Shown here: positions 47,964 through 55,942 of the stretch, piece by piece
How positions within the stretch are numbered: the stretch's first letter is position 1
How the letters are laid out: every line of letters begins with the position of its first letter
Assembly: GCF_023195775.1 (NCBI RefSeq)
Contig: NZ_CP096205.1
Coordinates: 62,001 to 126,000 of the forward strand
Direction: 5' to 3'
DNA from: Flavobacterium azooxidireducens
GTDB taxonomy: Bacteria; Bacteroidota; Bacteroidia; Flavobacteriales; Flavobacteriaceae
Length of the DNA stretch: 64,000 nucleotides
Notes under the pieces: generated by a model
The model's input: the letters and a program-made list of their open reading frames with translations, nothing else
What the model was told of the DNA's origin: nothing
The model's database searches: none
Made by a program: the position numbers and the translations under genes

Positions 47964-48476
47964 ATGAGAAATATTGAATTCAAAGATGATCAAAAAGTAT
48001 TTGCATTTATAAATAGTGATATTTGTAATTCTTATCAAGATTTGTGTGATTTCTTGTATGATAACTTACTACCATTTAGAGAAAGATGGATTTTCTATTT
48101 GTTAGGCAAGTTAAATTTAATAAGTGACGAAACTATTTCTGACATTCCAGATAAAAGTTATACTTCTTATGGTGGCTATATAAAAGGAGAAGTTTATTAT
48201 TGGAAAGAATATCTTGAAAATGAGTATTATGAGAAAAATTACATTGAAGAAAAACTTAAATTAGAAGGCAAAGAAGTAACAAATGAAGCTATCTTAAGAA
48301 TTTACTTAAAGAGAGGTTTTGATTTCGTAGACAGTAAAATAGAAAATGATATTAATAGAGAGAGTGATAAATTAATTACATTATTTGAAGATCAAATTTA
48401 CTTCGACAATATAAATGATAATGAGTTTTGTGAGGCATGCCATGAAACTCCATGTATGTGTAGTCATAAAGAATAA
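47964..48476 (+). CDS. Unknown protein with C-terminal cysteine cluster
   Basis: 170 aa from ATG 47964. I recognise no family. It is acidic and rich in Tyr, Glu, Asp and Asn, with predicted helices throughout. The last 16 residues form a cysteine-dense tail (FCEACHETPCMCSHKE) with four Cys and two His, a likely zinc-binding site. Base composition is more AT-rich than the core genes before it, and it lies next to dispersed-repeat copy B, so it is probably acquired. Confidence 0.6.
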   Translation: MRNIEFKDDQKVFAFINSDICNSYQDLCDFLYDNLLPFRERWIFYLLGKLNLISDETISDIPDKSYTSYGGYIKGEVYYWKEYLENEYYEKNYIEEKLKLEGKEVTNEAILRIYLKRGFDFVDSKIENDINRESDKLITLFEDQIYFDNINDNEFCEACHETPCMCSHKE

Positions 48477-48602
48477 AGTACCATTGATGAATATTAAGCG
48501 ACACATGTCTTTTTCACTTGTTATTTATACTTAAAATAATTTATGATGTTTGTGGTCTATAAAATTAATCTAAATGAAATTTATATAAATTAAAAAAAAA
48601 TT

Positions 48603-49454
48603 ATGAAAGGATTTTGTGCTTTGTACGATAACGAAACAGAATTATTAGAAAGTCACATTTTTCCAAAATTCGTTATCAATTATACAAAAAAGACAGGTTC
48701 AAAATATTTGAGAAAATTTTCCGAACCTAATATTAGGATGCAAGATGGAATAAAATTGCATCTATTGAGTTTAAAAGCAGAACAAGAATTTTCCTTGAGG
48801 GAAAAATGGTTTGCTGAAAATATTTTTGTCCCTTATTTGGGACGAAAATTCCAACTTGATTATAATGAAAATCTATATTATTTTGCAGTATCTTTTTTGT
48901 GGAGAGTTTTAATTTTAGAACTAAAAACTGATCAGGATCTGAAAAGCAAATGGTATTATGAAACCATACTTGAAGCAGAAAAAGAGTGGAAGGAATATTT
49001 AAAAACTGGTGTTTTACCGCAAAAGCATAATCAATTTTGTTTATTTTTCACAGATAGGGTTAACGTAAATAATTCTAAATTAAAAGGCGTTGATTTCTAT
49101 TTTACTAGAATTTTAGACGCAACTATTGCAGATAATGAGCCACAAACTTGCCTTTTACTTTACGGCAAGTTTAGTAAGTTTGTTTTTTGGGCAGTTTTAA
49201 AAAAATATGGTGGAGAAGAAAATTTAAATGATGTAGAAATTAATCCAAAAGGAGGAAAGTTTAACATCCCTCAAAAATTAGAATATTTTCCACTAATATC
49301 ATTAATCAGTAATCGAATTAAAACAGTCGATGAAATGATTTTACCTAGTGAAGAGCAACAAAAAAAAATAGAACAAGAAATCCTAAAAGATCCCCAAGCA
49401 TTTTGGAAATCTGACCTTGGTAAATCTCTGTTTAATGATAATTATAATCTATAA
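48603..49454 (+). CDS. Unknown protein with degenerate HNH-like SHIxPKF start
   Basis: 283 aa. The start MKGFCALYDNETELLESHIFPKFV resembles proteins that begin C-x-x-C...SHIIPKF, a zinc-knuckle/HNH-like element, but here the second Cys is Tyr. The rest (WFAENIFVPYLGRKFQLDYNEN...) is helical and typical of bacterial hypothetical proteins with that N-terminus. A nuclease role is conceivable but not supported, since no full HNH motif is visible. It is preceded by 126 bp of AT-rich DNA without a clear promoter. Accessory region. Confidence 0.55.
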   Translation: MKGFCALYDNETELLESHIFPKFVINYTKKTGSKYLRKFSEPNIRMQDGIKLHLLSLKAEQEFSLREKWFAENIFVPYLGRKFQLDYNENLYYFAVSFLWRVLILELKTDQDLKSKWYYETILEAEKEWKEYLKTGVLPQKHNQFCLFFTDRVNVNNSKLKGVDFYFTRILDATIADNEPQTCLLLYGKFSKFVFWAVLKKYGGEENLNDVEINPKGGKFNIPQKLEYFPLISLISNRIKTVDEMILPSEEQQKKIEQEILKDPQAFWKSDLGKSLFNDNYNL

Positions 49455-49701
49455 ATCAAAAACTAAGTATTTTAAGAAGTTATCCACCAGTAATGCAAGC
49501 GTCATAATAATTCCCAATATCAAAATCATTTTTTTCTTTGAAAATAAATAATTCAATAAACATCTTATAAAAAAATTCATGAGATTTACACTTGGAGTTA
49601 ACCAAAGAATATATTTGATTAGTCTATATTAATTTTCAAATAATAAAATTTTAATATTTTAATTAAAATTAAATTTTTCAACTGTAATTAAACAAATATA
49701 A

Positions 49702-50484
49702 ATGATTCAAACAAAAATTACATCTGTACACCAATTTCTTGAATGCATTCCAAATAGGACTTCTATACTTTTTCAACCCGTATATCGTGGACAAGCAGAT
49801 AAAGATTGGAAACTTATACCCTCTTTTTACAGACAGGAACTAGAAGTTTATGATAATACAAATGATAATATAATTCCAAACTATGCTTTAGTAGAAGAAA
49901 CAATGCTAGATATGTTTTATCAAAAAGGAATTTCTCTATTAAAAAAATATAAAATTAAAAATCAATTGGATTTGATGGTTATTGCTCAGCATCATGGACT
50001 ACCTACTCGATTACTTGATTGGACTGAATCACCTCTTTTTGCTTTATTTTTTGCGGTAGAAGATTTAAATATTAAAGCAGACGCTTGTGTATATGAATAT
50101 TTACCCACTATTTTTGGTTCATATGAAGGAGTAGCTAAAGAAAAATGCTTTAAAAATGATAGTCAATATAATTTTATTTCTCCAAGACATATTAATGAAC
50201 GTGTAAAAGCTCAGGGTGGATATTTTACTTTACATCCCTTATTAAAAAAGGTTGAAATCAAACCATTAGATACTCTAATTTCTGAAGGCTCAAATAGTGA
50301 TGAACTCAGAAGAATTGTTATTCCAAACAAATTTAAAGAATCAATAAAAAAAGATTTGCATAAACTAAATATTAATTGCTTTTCTATTTATCCTGATTTG
50401 GATGGTTTAGCTCAAAAAATAAGACAAGATTTTTCTGAAATTCCATTATTAGTTAAAGGACTTCAGTATAAAGCTAACAATTAA
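49702..50484 (+). CDS. FRG-domain protein
   Basis: 260 aa. FRG domain at the N-terminal half: VYRGQADKDWKLIPSFYR (the F-R-G-type signature), then VIAQHHGLPTRLLDWTESPLFALFFAV (conserved QHHGLPTRLLDWT). Such proteins are widespread in accessory and defence-type islands and are thought to be enzymatic or toxin-like, but their reaction is not settled. No antitoxin-like gene is adjacent. Upstream 247 bp hold nothing I can name; an FRG-associated hairpin follows at 50495. Confidence 0.8.
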   Translation: MIQTKITSVHQFLECIPNRTSILFQPVYRGQADKDWKLIPSFYRQELEVYDNTNDNIIPNYALVEETMLDMFYQKGISLLKKYKIKNQLDLMVIAQHHGLPTRLLDWTESPLFALFFAVEDLNIKADACVYEYLPTIFGSYEGVAKEKCFKNDSQYNFISPRHINERVKAQGGYFTLHPLLKKVEIKPLDTLISEGSNSDELRRIVIPNKFKESIKKDLHKLNINCFSIYPDLDGLAQKIRQDFSEIPLLVKGLQYKANN

Positions 50485-50494
50485 TACATCAGTT

Positions 50495-50517
50495 TTCCGA
50501 ATTCCACGACTTCGGAG
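50495..50517 (+). repeat. Post-gene hairpin, copy 1
   Basis: Arms TTCCGAATTC and GACTTCGGAG around a CAC loop, 10 bp after the FRG gene, followed by CAAAAGC. Same layout as 52131-52153 and 52702-52724. GC-richer than the surrounding DNA; no T run, so not a normal terminator. Confidence 0.55.
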
Positions 50518-50568
50518 CAAAAGCAAAAATACTCCAGCAGAAATAACCTTAATTAAAATAAACTCAAA

Positions 50569-51030
50569 ATGTACTTTAGAAAAGTAATTATTCCGGAATT
50601 GAACTCTGAAAAAATTGAGCGAAATATTAGATTATTTACGTTGAAGAGACACACATCCTTAGATTTAAAATCAGCTTCGACTTATATAGCAGAACCAAAT
50701 AAGTTTTTTTTAGGCTACGAAAACAATACTCGAATTGACTTGCTAAGAATTACAACCCCTTTTGAGAGATTACTTCCAAAATTAATTGTGAGTTTTAATA
50801 AAAATAATTTTAATGAATACAGATTACGTTTTCAGTTATTATCAATGATTTTAATTGTTGTTCTTTCAGCAGGATTACTAATGACCATCTATCACTCGAT
50901 AAAATCTAAAAATTTGGAAAGTGATTTTTTTTATATCTTTTCACTTAATTTGATTTTTTACCTTCTTGCTTTTGTTGAGTATAAATTTGTAACTAAAAAA
51001 ATTGACAGAATAATAAACACAAGAGAATAA
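50569..51030 (+). CDS. Unknown two-helix membrane protein
   Basis: 153 aa. A soluble N-terminal part of about 95 residues is followed by two membrane helices (MILIVVLSAGLLMTIY and YIFSLNLIFYLLAFVEY) and a short basic tail. No recognised motif. It is 32 bp upstream of another unknown membrane gene in the same direction; a degraded form of the post-gene hairpin (aaccgctctccaatcttagc) lies between them. Confidence 0.55.
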   Translation: MYFRKVIIPELNSEKIERNIRLFTLKRHTSLDLKSASTYIAEPNKFFLGYENNTRIDLLRITTPFERLLPKLIVSFNKNNFNEYRLRFQLLSMILIVVLSAGLLMTIYHSIKSKNLESDFFYIFSLNLIFYLLAFVEYKFVTKKIDRIINTRE

Positions 51031-51062
51031 AAACCGCTCTCCAATCTTAGCTATCTAAAAAT

Positions 51063-52079
51063 ATGAAAATTAAATTGAACACGATTTTGACAGTTTTTTT
51101 ACTTTTTCCAATATTAATTTTTGGAAATATGGCACAACCATGGGTTGATGGTTCTGAACATTCTACACTTTATGGAGCAAAAAACTGTCAAGTGATTAAC
51201 GAAAATATTTTCATACAACTCATTAATCAAAATGACATCTATATTGCAAAATATAAAATTAAATATGTTATTCATTCAAATGTAAATCAGACGATTCCCT
51301 TACTGTTTATTGGTATTGGACTAAGTGAACAAAAGCTTGTCTTGGTTAATAATAAAGAAACGTCACTTAAAAAATACAGCGTTAACAATAATTCAGAAAT
51401 TAGCTATTCTAAAAATGACAATTTATCCGTAAATGAAGATGACTTGATTTATTTTGAAGCTAATTTATCCAAAGGAGAAAACATAATTATTGTAGAATAT
51501 GATGCTAATTTAGAATATAATACTGTTGGCTTTATCAGAACTTATAATCTAAAATATTCATTATATCCATCTCAATTTTGGGAATCGTTTGGAGATATTA
51601 CTATCGAATTATTTTTGGGTGATAATTTAAAAATTAAATCATCAAATATTGGAGAACCAAAAATTGAAAAGAATATCGCAAATTGGGTTATAAAAACCAT
51701 CAAAAAAGATACAATTGAATTAGAAATTACTAAGAAAACGAGCCTAATTTCTGATATATTGCTATTTATTGAACCTTTTGGAATTGCAGTTATAAGCTTA
51801 TTTTTAATGTTTGTCTATCATTTAATAGTGCTAATAAAAAAGCATAAACAAAAGAATTTTAAAACCATAATTTTGTTATCCGGAGTAATAATAATTCCTA
51901 TACTTCATTATGTAATATATTTCCTCTCTTTTGATTTAATTGATTTTTCACTAGGGCAAGAAAAATCAAAACACGGGTATGTATTTCTTTATCTATTCAC
52001 ATTACCGATTTTAATACTTTTATATGGAATTATAATGTGGATAATAAATCGTGTACTTAAATCAAAATATGGAAAATAA
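51063..52079 (+). CDS. Unknown exported membrane protein
   Basis: 338 aa. A signal peptide or first helix at 1-21 (NTILTVFLLFPILIFG), an extracytoplasmic beta-rich domain of about 210 residues, and three membrane helices in the last 110 residues, ending with a short basic tail. No family recognised. The layout (large outside domain plus C-terminal helices) is seen in many Bacteroidetes hypothetical proteins. Very AT-rich; accessory block. Confidence 0.55.
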   Translation: MKIKLNTILTVFLLFPILIFGNMAQPWVDGSEHSTLYGAKNCQVINENIFIQLINQNDIYIAKYKIKYVIHSNVNQTIPLLFIGIGLSEQKLVLVNNKETSLKKYSVNNNSEISYSKNDNLSVNEDDLIYFEANLSKGENIIIVEYDANLEYNTVGFIRTYNLKYSLYPSQFWESFGDITIELFLGDNLKIKSSNIGEPKIEKNIANWVIKTIKKDTIELEITKKTSLISDILLFIEPFGIAVISLFLMFVYHLIVLIKKHKQKNFKTIILLSGVIIIPILHYVIYFLSFDLIDFSLGQEKSKHGYVFLYLFTLPILILLYGIIMWIINRVLKSKYGK

Positions 52080-52130
52080 AATATTTTTAAAACTTCGTGC
52101 CTTCCCTCCTTCGCGGCAAAAATAACCGTT

Positions 52131-52153
52131 CTACGAAGTCACCGACTTCTTAG
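52131..52153 (+). repeat. Post-gene hairpin, copy 2
   Basis: Arms CTACGAAGTC and GACTTCTTAG with an ACC loop and one mismatch, followed by CAAAAAC; 52 bp after the preceding stop. A related cttcgtgcc...ttcgcggcaaaa word lies just before it (about 52092-52120). Confidence 0.55.
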
Positions 52154-52249
52154 CAAAAACTAACTACAAGTTATAATCTTTATTTTATATATTTGACTTA
52201 ATAAATTGTCTCCAAAATCAACAAACGACAGAGAGCATAAAAAAAAGAA

Positions 52250-52693
52250 ATGAACTTATCCTACTATGTAAAAAAAAGAAATGGCGTTCCGATTTGGCAT
52301 TCCTATTCACTTCGAAATAATTTGCATCGTTCGCTGGGAGCCAAAAACTTTTCTACGTTTTGGAATTTTTGGAATCCGATTTTCGGGTATTATTTAGGTT
52401 CAAAAATATTTAAACCATTAAAAAAGGTAATTCCAATTGGATTTGCCGTGGTTTTTACATTTATTTTTTGTGGATTTATTCATGATTTAGTGACCACTTT
52501 ACTAAGAGGAAAACTTTCGTTATTTTTCTCTCTATGGTTTCTTTTAATGGGAACAGTGGTAGCCTTTTCAAAATACATCCACTATGACCTATCAAACAAG
52601 AAATGGATTTTTAGGGCTTTTGTAAACCTATCAATAATTGGTATATGTTTGCTTTTGACAAATTATTTAAATACGATATTTAGGTTTTATTAA
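52250..52693 (+). CDS. Unknown integral membrane protein
   Basis: 147 aa with four or so membrane helices. The N-terminus (HSYSLRNNLHRSLGAKNFSTFWNFWNPIFGYYLG) and the FCGFIHDLV segment are faintly like the histidine region of membrane-bound O-acyltransferases, but the protein is far too short for that family, so I do not assign a function. It has a conserved look (many Trp/Phe/His). The hairpin at 52702 follows its stop. Confidence 0.5.
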   Translation: MNLSYYVKKRNGVPIWHSYSLRNNLHRSLGAKNFSTFWNFWNPIFGYYLGSKIFKPLKKVIPIGFAVVFTFIFCGFIHDLVTTLLRGKLSLFFSLWFLLMGTVVAFSKYIHYDLSNKKWIFRAFVNLSIIGICLLLTNYLNTIFRFY

Positions 52694-52701
52694 AATCCGC
52701 T

Positions 52702-52724
52702 CTACGTAATCTCCAACTTTGTAG
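52702..52724 (+). repeat. Post-gene hairpin, copy 3
   Basis: Arms CTACGTAATC and AACTTTGTAG with a TCC loop, weaker pairing than copies 1 and 2, followed by CAATAAC. It begins 9 bp after the stop of the preceding membrane gene. Confidence 0.45.
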
Positions 52725-52935
52725 CAATAACTTAGTCCACAACCAAATATATGTGAACTATGTAACCCTTCCCCAAAATTCTATAACAAATTTCTGCAGT
52801 AACATCAGACCTTTACACTATAGTAGTTAGATAGTTACAACCGTCAACCAAACGTTGTCCTCTATTAGTAGATGCAAACAGTCAACCTGCGTGCAAACCT
52901 ACAACACAATCAACCAAAATAAACAGCAGAAAACA

Positions 52936-55572
52936 ATGGAAATAGTAAACATCAAAGTAATGCGTGGACCCAATTACTGGTCCGGATACAGAAAGAAACT
53001 AATTGTTATGAAACTTGACATTGGCGAATGGGAACAACGACCCACCGACATCATTGATGGTTTTGGCAAAGCATTGAAACGGGTTTTACCGTCTTTGCAA
53101 AGTCATCGCTGTTCCATTGGTGAAGAAGGTGGTTTCTTTGAACGCGTCAAACAAGGCACTTGGTTGGGTCACGTCATCGAACACATTGCTCTCGAACTGC
53201 AAACATTAGCCGGAATGGAATGTGGCTACGGACGAACACGTTCTACCAACACATCCGGAGTTTATCACGTTGTTTTTTCGTATACTAGCGAAAGAGCAGG
53301 AATCTACGCCGCCAAAGCTGCCGTTAATTTAGTGGAAAAACTAATCAACAACGAACCCTATTCTGTTGTAGAAGATATTCAAGAATTAAAACGTCTATAT
53401 AACAGAGATAAATTAGGTCCAAGCACCTACTCCATCGTCGCAGAAGCTGAACGCAGAAACATTCCGTACACGAGACTCAACAGCAATTCGTTGATTATGT
53501 TGGGACAAGGTTGTAATCAGAAAATTATCTGTTCCTCAGTTGCATCTACGTCAAGCAGTATCGCTGTTAATATGGCTTCCGATAAAGAAGATACACGAAA
53601 CTTATTAGCCAAAAACTATATTCCGGTTCCAAAAGGCACACTCGTTTATGACATTACTGAACTCGAAGAAGCTATCAACGAAATCGGTTTTCCCATCGTA
53701 ACCAAACCAATTAATGGCAATCATGGACGAGGAATTACAACCCGAATCAACACCATCGAACAAGCCATCAATGGTTTTTATGAAGCTAAAAAAGTTTCCC
53801 GAAGTGTCATTGTCGAAAAGTTTATCAAAGGAAATGATTATCGTTTTCTAGTTATCAATTACAAACTCGTTGCGGTTGCCAAACGCACTCCGGCAATGGT
53901 AGTTGGCAATGGTTTTTCTACCATTTCAGAACTGATTGATGCCACCAATAAAGACGAACGCAGAGGAAATGGTCACGAAAAAGAACTCACCAAAATAAAA
54001 ATTGACGCAGGAACAGAAGCTATTTTAGCAGAAAAAAACCTTACGATAAATACAGTTCTTCCCTTTGGTGATGTTCTATATTTAAAAGATACCGCCAACA
54101 TCAGCTCCGGCGGAACAGCGGAAGATGTCACCGATTTAGTGCATCCTTCCAATATTTTTATGGCAGAACGCATTGCACGGTTAATGAATTTAGACATCTG
54201 TGGCATTGATATTATGGCTGAAGACGTTGCAGAACCAATCACCAACCAAAACGGAGCAATCATTGAAGTCAATGCAGGTCCCGGTCTCCGAATGCATCTT
54301 TCTCCTACCGAAGGAACAGCCAGAAATGTCGCAGAACCTTTAGTAGAAATGCTTTTCCCAAATAACGCAGAATCGCGTATTCCGCTCGTGGCCGTTACAG
54401 GCACGAATGGTAAAACAACCGTTACCCGTTTAATCGCCCATTTGGCACAAACCGCAGGACATCATACCGGTTATACTTCCACCGACGGAATTTACATCGA
54501 TGGAAACCCAATTCTGAAAGGCGATTGCAGCGGCCCGGCCAGTGCAGCAGTAGTTTTGCGTGATCCATTAGTAGATTTCGCCGTACTCGAATGTGCCAGA
54601 GGTGGCATTCTTCGTTCCGGTTTAGGGTTTGATAATTGCAACATTAGTATCGTAACCAATATCACCGACGACCATTTAGGTTTAAACGATATTGACACCA
54701 TTCATCAACTCGCAAGAGTGAAAGCCGTTGTTCCGCAAAGCACGTTTGATCACGGTTATGCGATTCTAAATGCCGATGATGATTTAGTTTTCCGCATCAA
54801 ACGAACCCTCGATTGCAATATCGCTTTGTTTAGTATGGATGCCAATAATCCACGCATCATTAACCATTGCCGCGAAGGTGGATTAGCCGCTTTTATCGAA
54901 AACAATCGTTTTGTTATCAGCAAAGGCGAATGGAAAACCACCATCGCAGAAGTTTCACAAGTTCCGCTGACCTTTTCCGGTACTTGCGAGTTTATGATAA
55001 AAAATATTCTTCCGGCTTTGTTAACAGCTTCAATAAGTAATTTTTCTTTGGAAGCTATTTCAGCCGGACTCCAATCGTTCATTCCTTCTCCCGAAATGAC
55101 ACCGGGCAGAATGAACCATTTTAAATTCAAAGATTTTATTTTGATGGTCGATTACGCACACAATACCAGTGGATATGAGCATTTGGAGAAATATATGAAT
55201 CAAGTTCAGGCAACCCAAAAAACAGGCGTTGTTTCAGCCACGGGCGACCGTCGTGATGAAGACGTTAGAAGCATCGGTCGTTATGCCGGTTTAATGTTCG
55301 ATAAAATCATTCTCAAACACGATCGTGATAACCGCGGACGAACCAAAGAACAACTCACTACTTTACTGATGGAAGGCATCCGAGAAGTGAACCTCAACGT
55401 AGAAGTCACCATCGTTTCCGATGAAACCGAAGCCATTCAATATGCCATTGATAGTGCAAAACCAGGCGAATTCATTTTTGTGTGTGCCGATGATATTCCA
55501 AATACGCTAGCCTACGTGCAACAACAACTGGATTTTGAAAACGCCCCGATCGATTTAGGAGCGGTTATTTAA
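52936..55572 (+). CDS. cphA: Cyanophycin synthetase
   Basis: 878 aa from the ATG at 52936 (MEIVNIKVMRGPNYWSGYRK); an earlier in-frame ATG at 52855 adds 27 unlike residues. N-terminal CphA domain (1-160), ATP-grasp ligase domain (about 210-475; PINGNHGRGIT, DICGIDIMAED, EVNAGPGLRMHL), and Mur-ligase-like domain (about 490-870; TGTNGKTTVTRL, YAHNTSGYEHL, SATGDRRDED). It polymerises Asp and Arg into cyanophycin using ATP. The usual partners cyanophycinase and isoaspartyl peptidase are not adjacent here. Its codon use and GC are higher than the accessory genes on both sides. Confidence 0.93.
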   Translation: MEIVNIKVMRGPNYWSGYRKKLIVMKLDIGEWEQRPTDIIDGFGKALKRVLPSLQSHRCSIGEEGGFFERVKQGTWLGHVIEHIALELQTLAGMECGYGRTRSTNTSGVYHVVFSYTSERAGIYAAKAAVNLVEKLINNEPYSVVEDIQELKRLYNRDKLGPSTYSIVAEAERRNIPYTRLNSNSLIMLGQGCNQKIICSSVASTSSSIAVNMASDKEDTRNLLAKNYIPVPKGTLVYDITELEEAINEIGFPIVTKPINGNHGRGITTRINTIEQAINGFYEAKKVSRSVIVEKFIKGNDYRFLVINYKLVAVAKRTPAMVVGNGFSTISELIDATNKDERRGNGHEKELTKIKIDAGTEAILAEKNLTINTVLPFGDVLYLKDTANISSGGTAEDVTDLVHPSNIFMAERIARLMNLDICGIDIMAEDVAEPITNQNGAIIEVNAGPGLRMHLSPTEGTARNVAEPLVEMLFPNNAESRIPLVAVTGTNGKTTVTRLIAHLAQTAGHHTGYTSTDGIYIDGNPILKGDCSGPASAAVVLRDPLVDFAVLECARGGILRSGLGFDNCNISIVTNITDDHLGLNDIDTIHQLARVKAVVPQSTFDHGYAILNADDDLVFRIKRTLDCNIALFSMDANNPRIINHCREGGLAAFIENNRFVISKGEWKTTIAEVSQVPLTFSGTCEFMIKNILPALLTASISNFSLEAISAGLQSFIPSPEMTPGRMNHFKFKDFILMVDYAHNTSGYEHLEKYMNQVQATQKTGVVSATGDRRDEDVRSIGRYAGLMFDKIILKHDRDNRGRTKEQLTTLLMEGIREVNLNVEVTIVSDETEAIQYAIDSAKPGEFIFVCADDIPNTLAYVQQQLDFENAPIDLGAVI

Positions 55573-55600
55573 AACTGTAAAATTAAAACTTCCTTTTTTA

Positions 55601-55733
55601 TTTGGGCATGCCCCTCCGCAAGCTACGGGTCGGGCTATTCGCTGCAAGTCCTCATTTCGCCTCCGCAAGCTCCGGCTACATTCCGGGCTTTCCGCTACTA
55701 TCCCTCATGCGGGTTCAGTGCTAGGAAGAGAGT
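55601..55733 (+). repeat. Dispersed GC-rich repeat, copy C
   Basis: Plus-strand copy with gggcatgcccctccgcaagc, gggtcgggctattcgctgca, agtcctcat, cgggctttccgctactatcc and ctcatgcgggttcagtgcta, ending gaagaga. Same order as copies A and B. It separates cphA from the FtsK-type operon, 28 bp after the cphA stop. Confidence 0.8.
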
Positions 55734-55942
55734 TTGTTTTTATTAGAAAATGGTATTGATTTATTTTATTTAAAAAAAATTTTACGACATAACACTAGTA
55801 AAACAAAGGAAATCTATAACCACGTTAGCACCAAAAACATTCAACAAATAAAAAGTCCATTTGACGATTTGTAAGAATATAAATAAATTGTATTTTTGAA
55901 TAAAATACGCTATTTTTTTATCGGTTATACAACTAATTTTAG
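55734..55942 (+). promoter_or_regulatory. AT-rich leader of the FtsK operon with a 9-bp inverted repeat at its end
   Basis: Gene-free DNA. CGGTTATAC (55922-55930) and GTATAACCG (55945-55953) form a perfect inverted repeat that brackets the first ATG (55943) of the FtsK-type gene. It could be an operator or a start-blocking hairpin; it also raises the option that the true start is the next ATG at 56009. No clear TAnnTTTG box is positioned well. Otherwise nothing is recognised here. Confidence 0.35.

Noticed and set aside
55783..55840. ATAACAC ... CACGTTAGC considered as a short attC site
   Set aside because: The sequence between is not palindromic, so it lacks the folding needed for attC.
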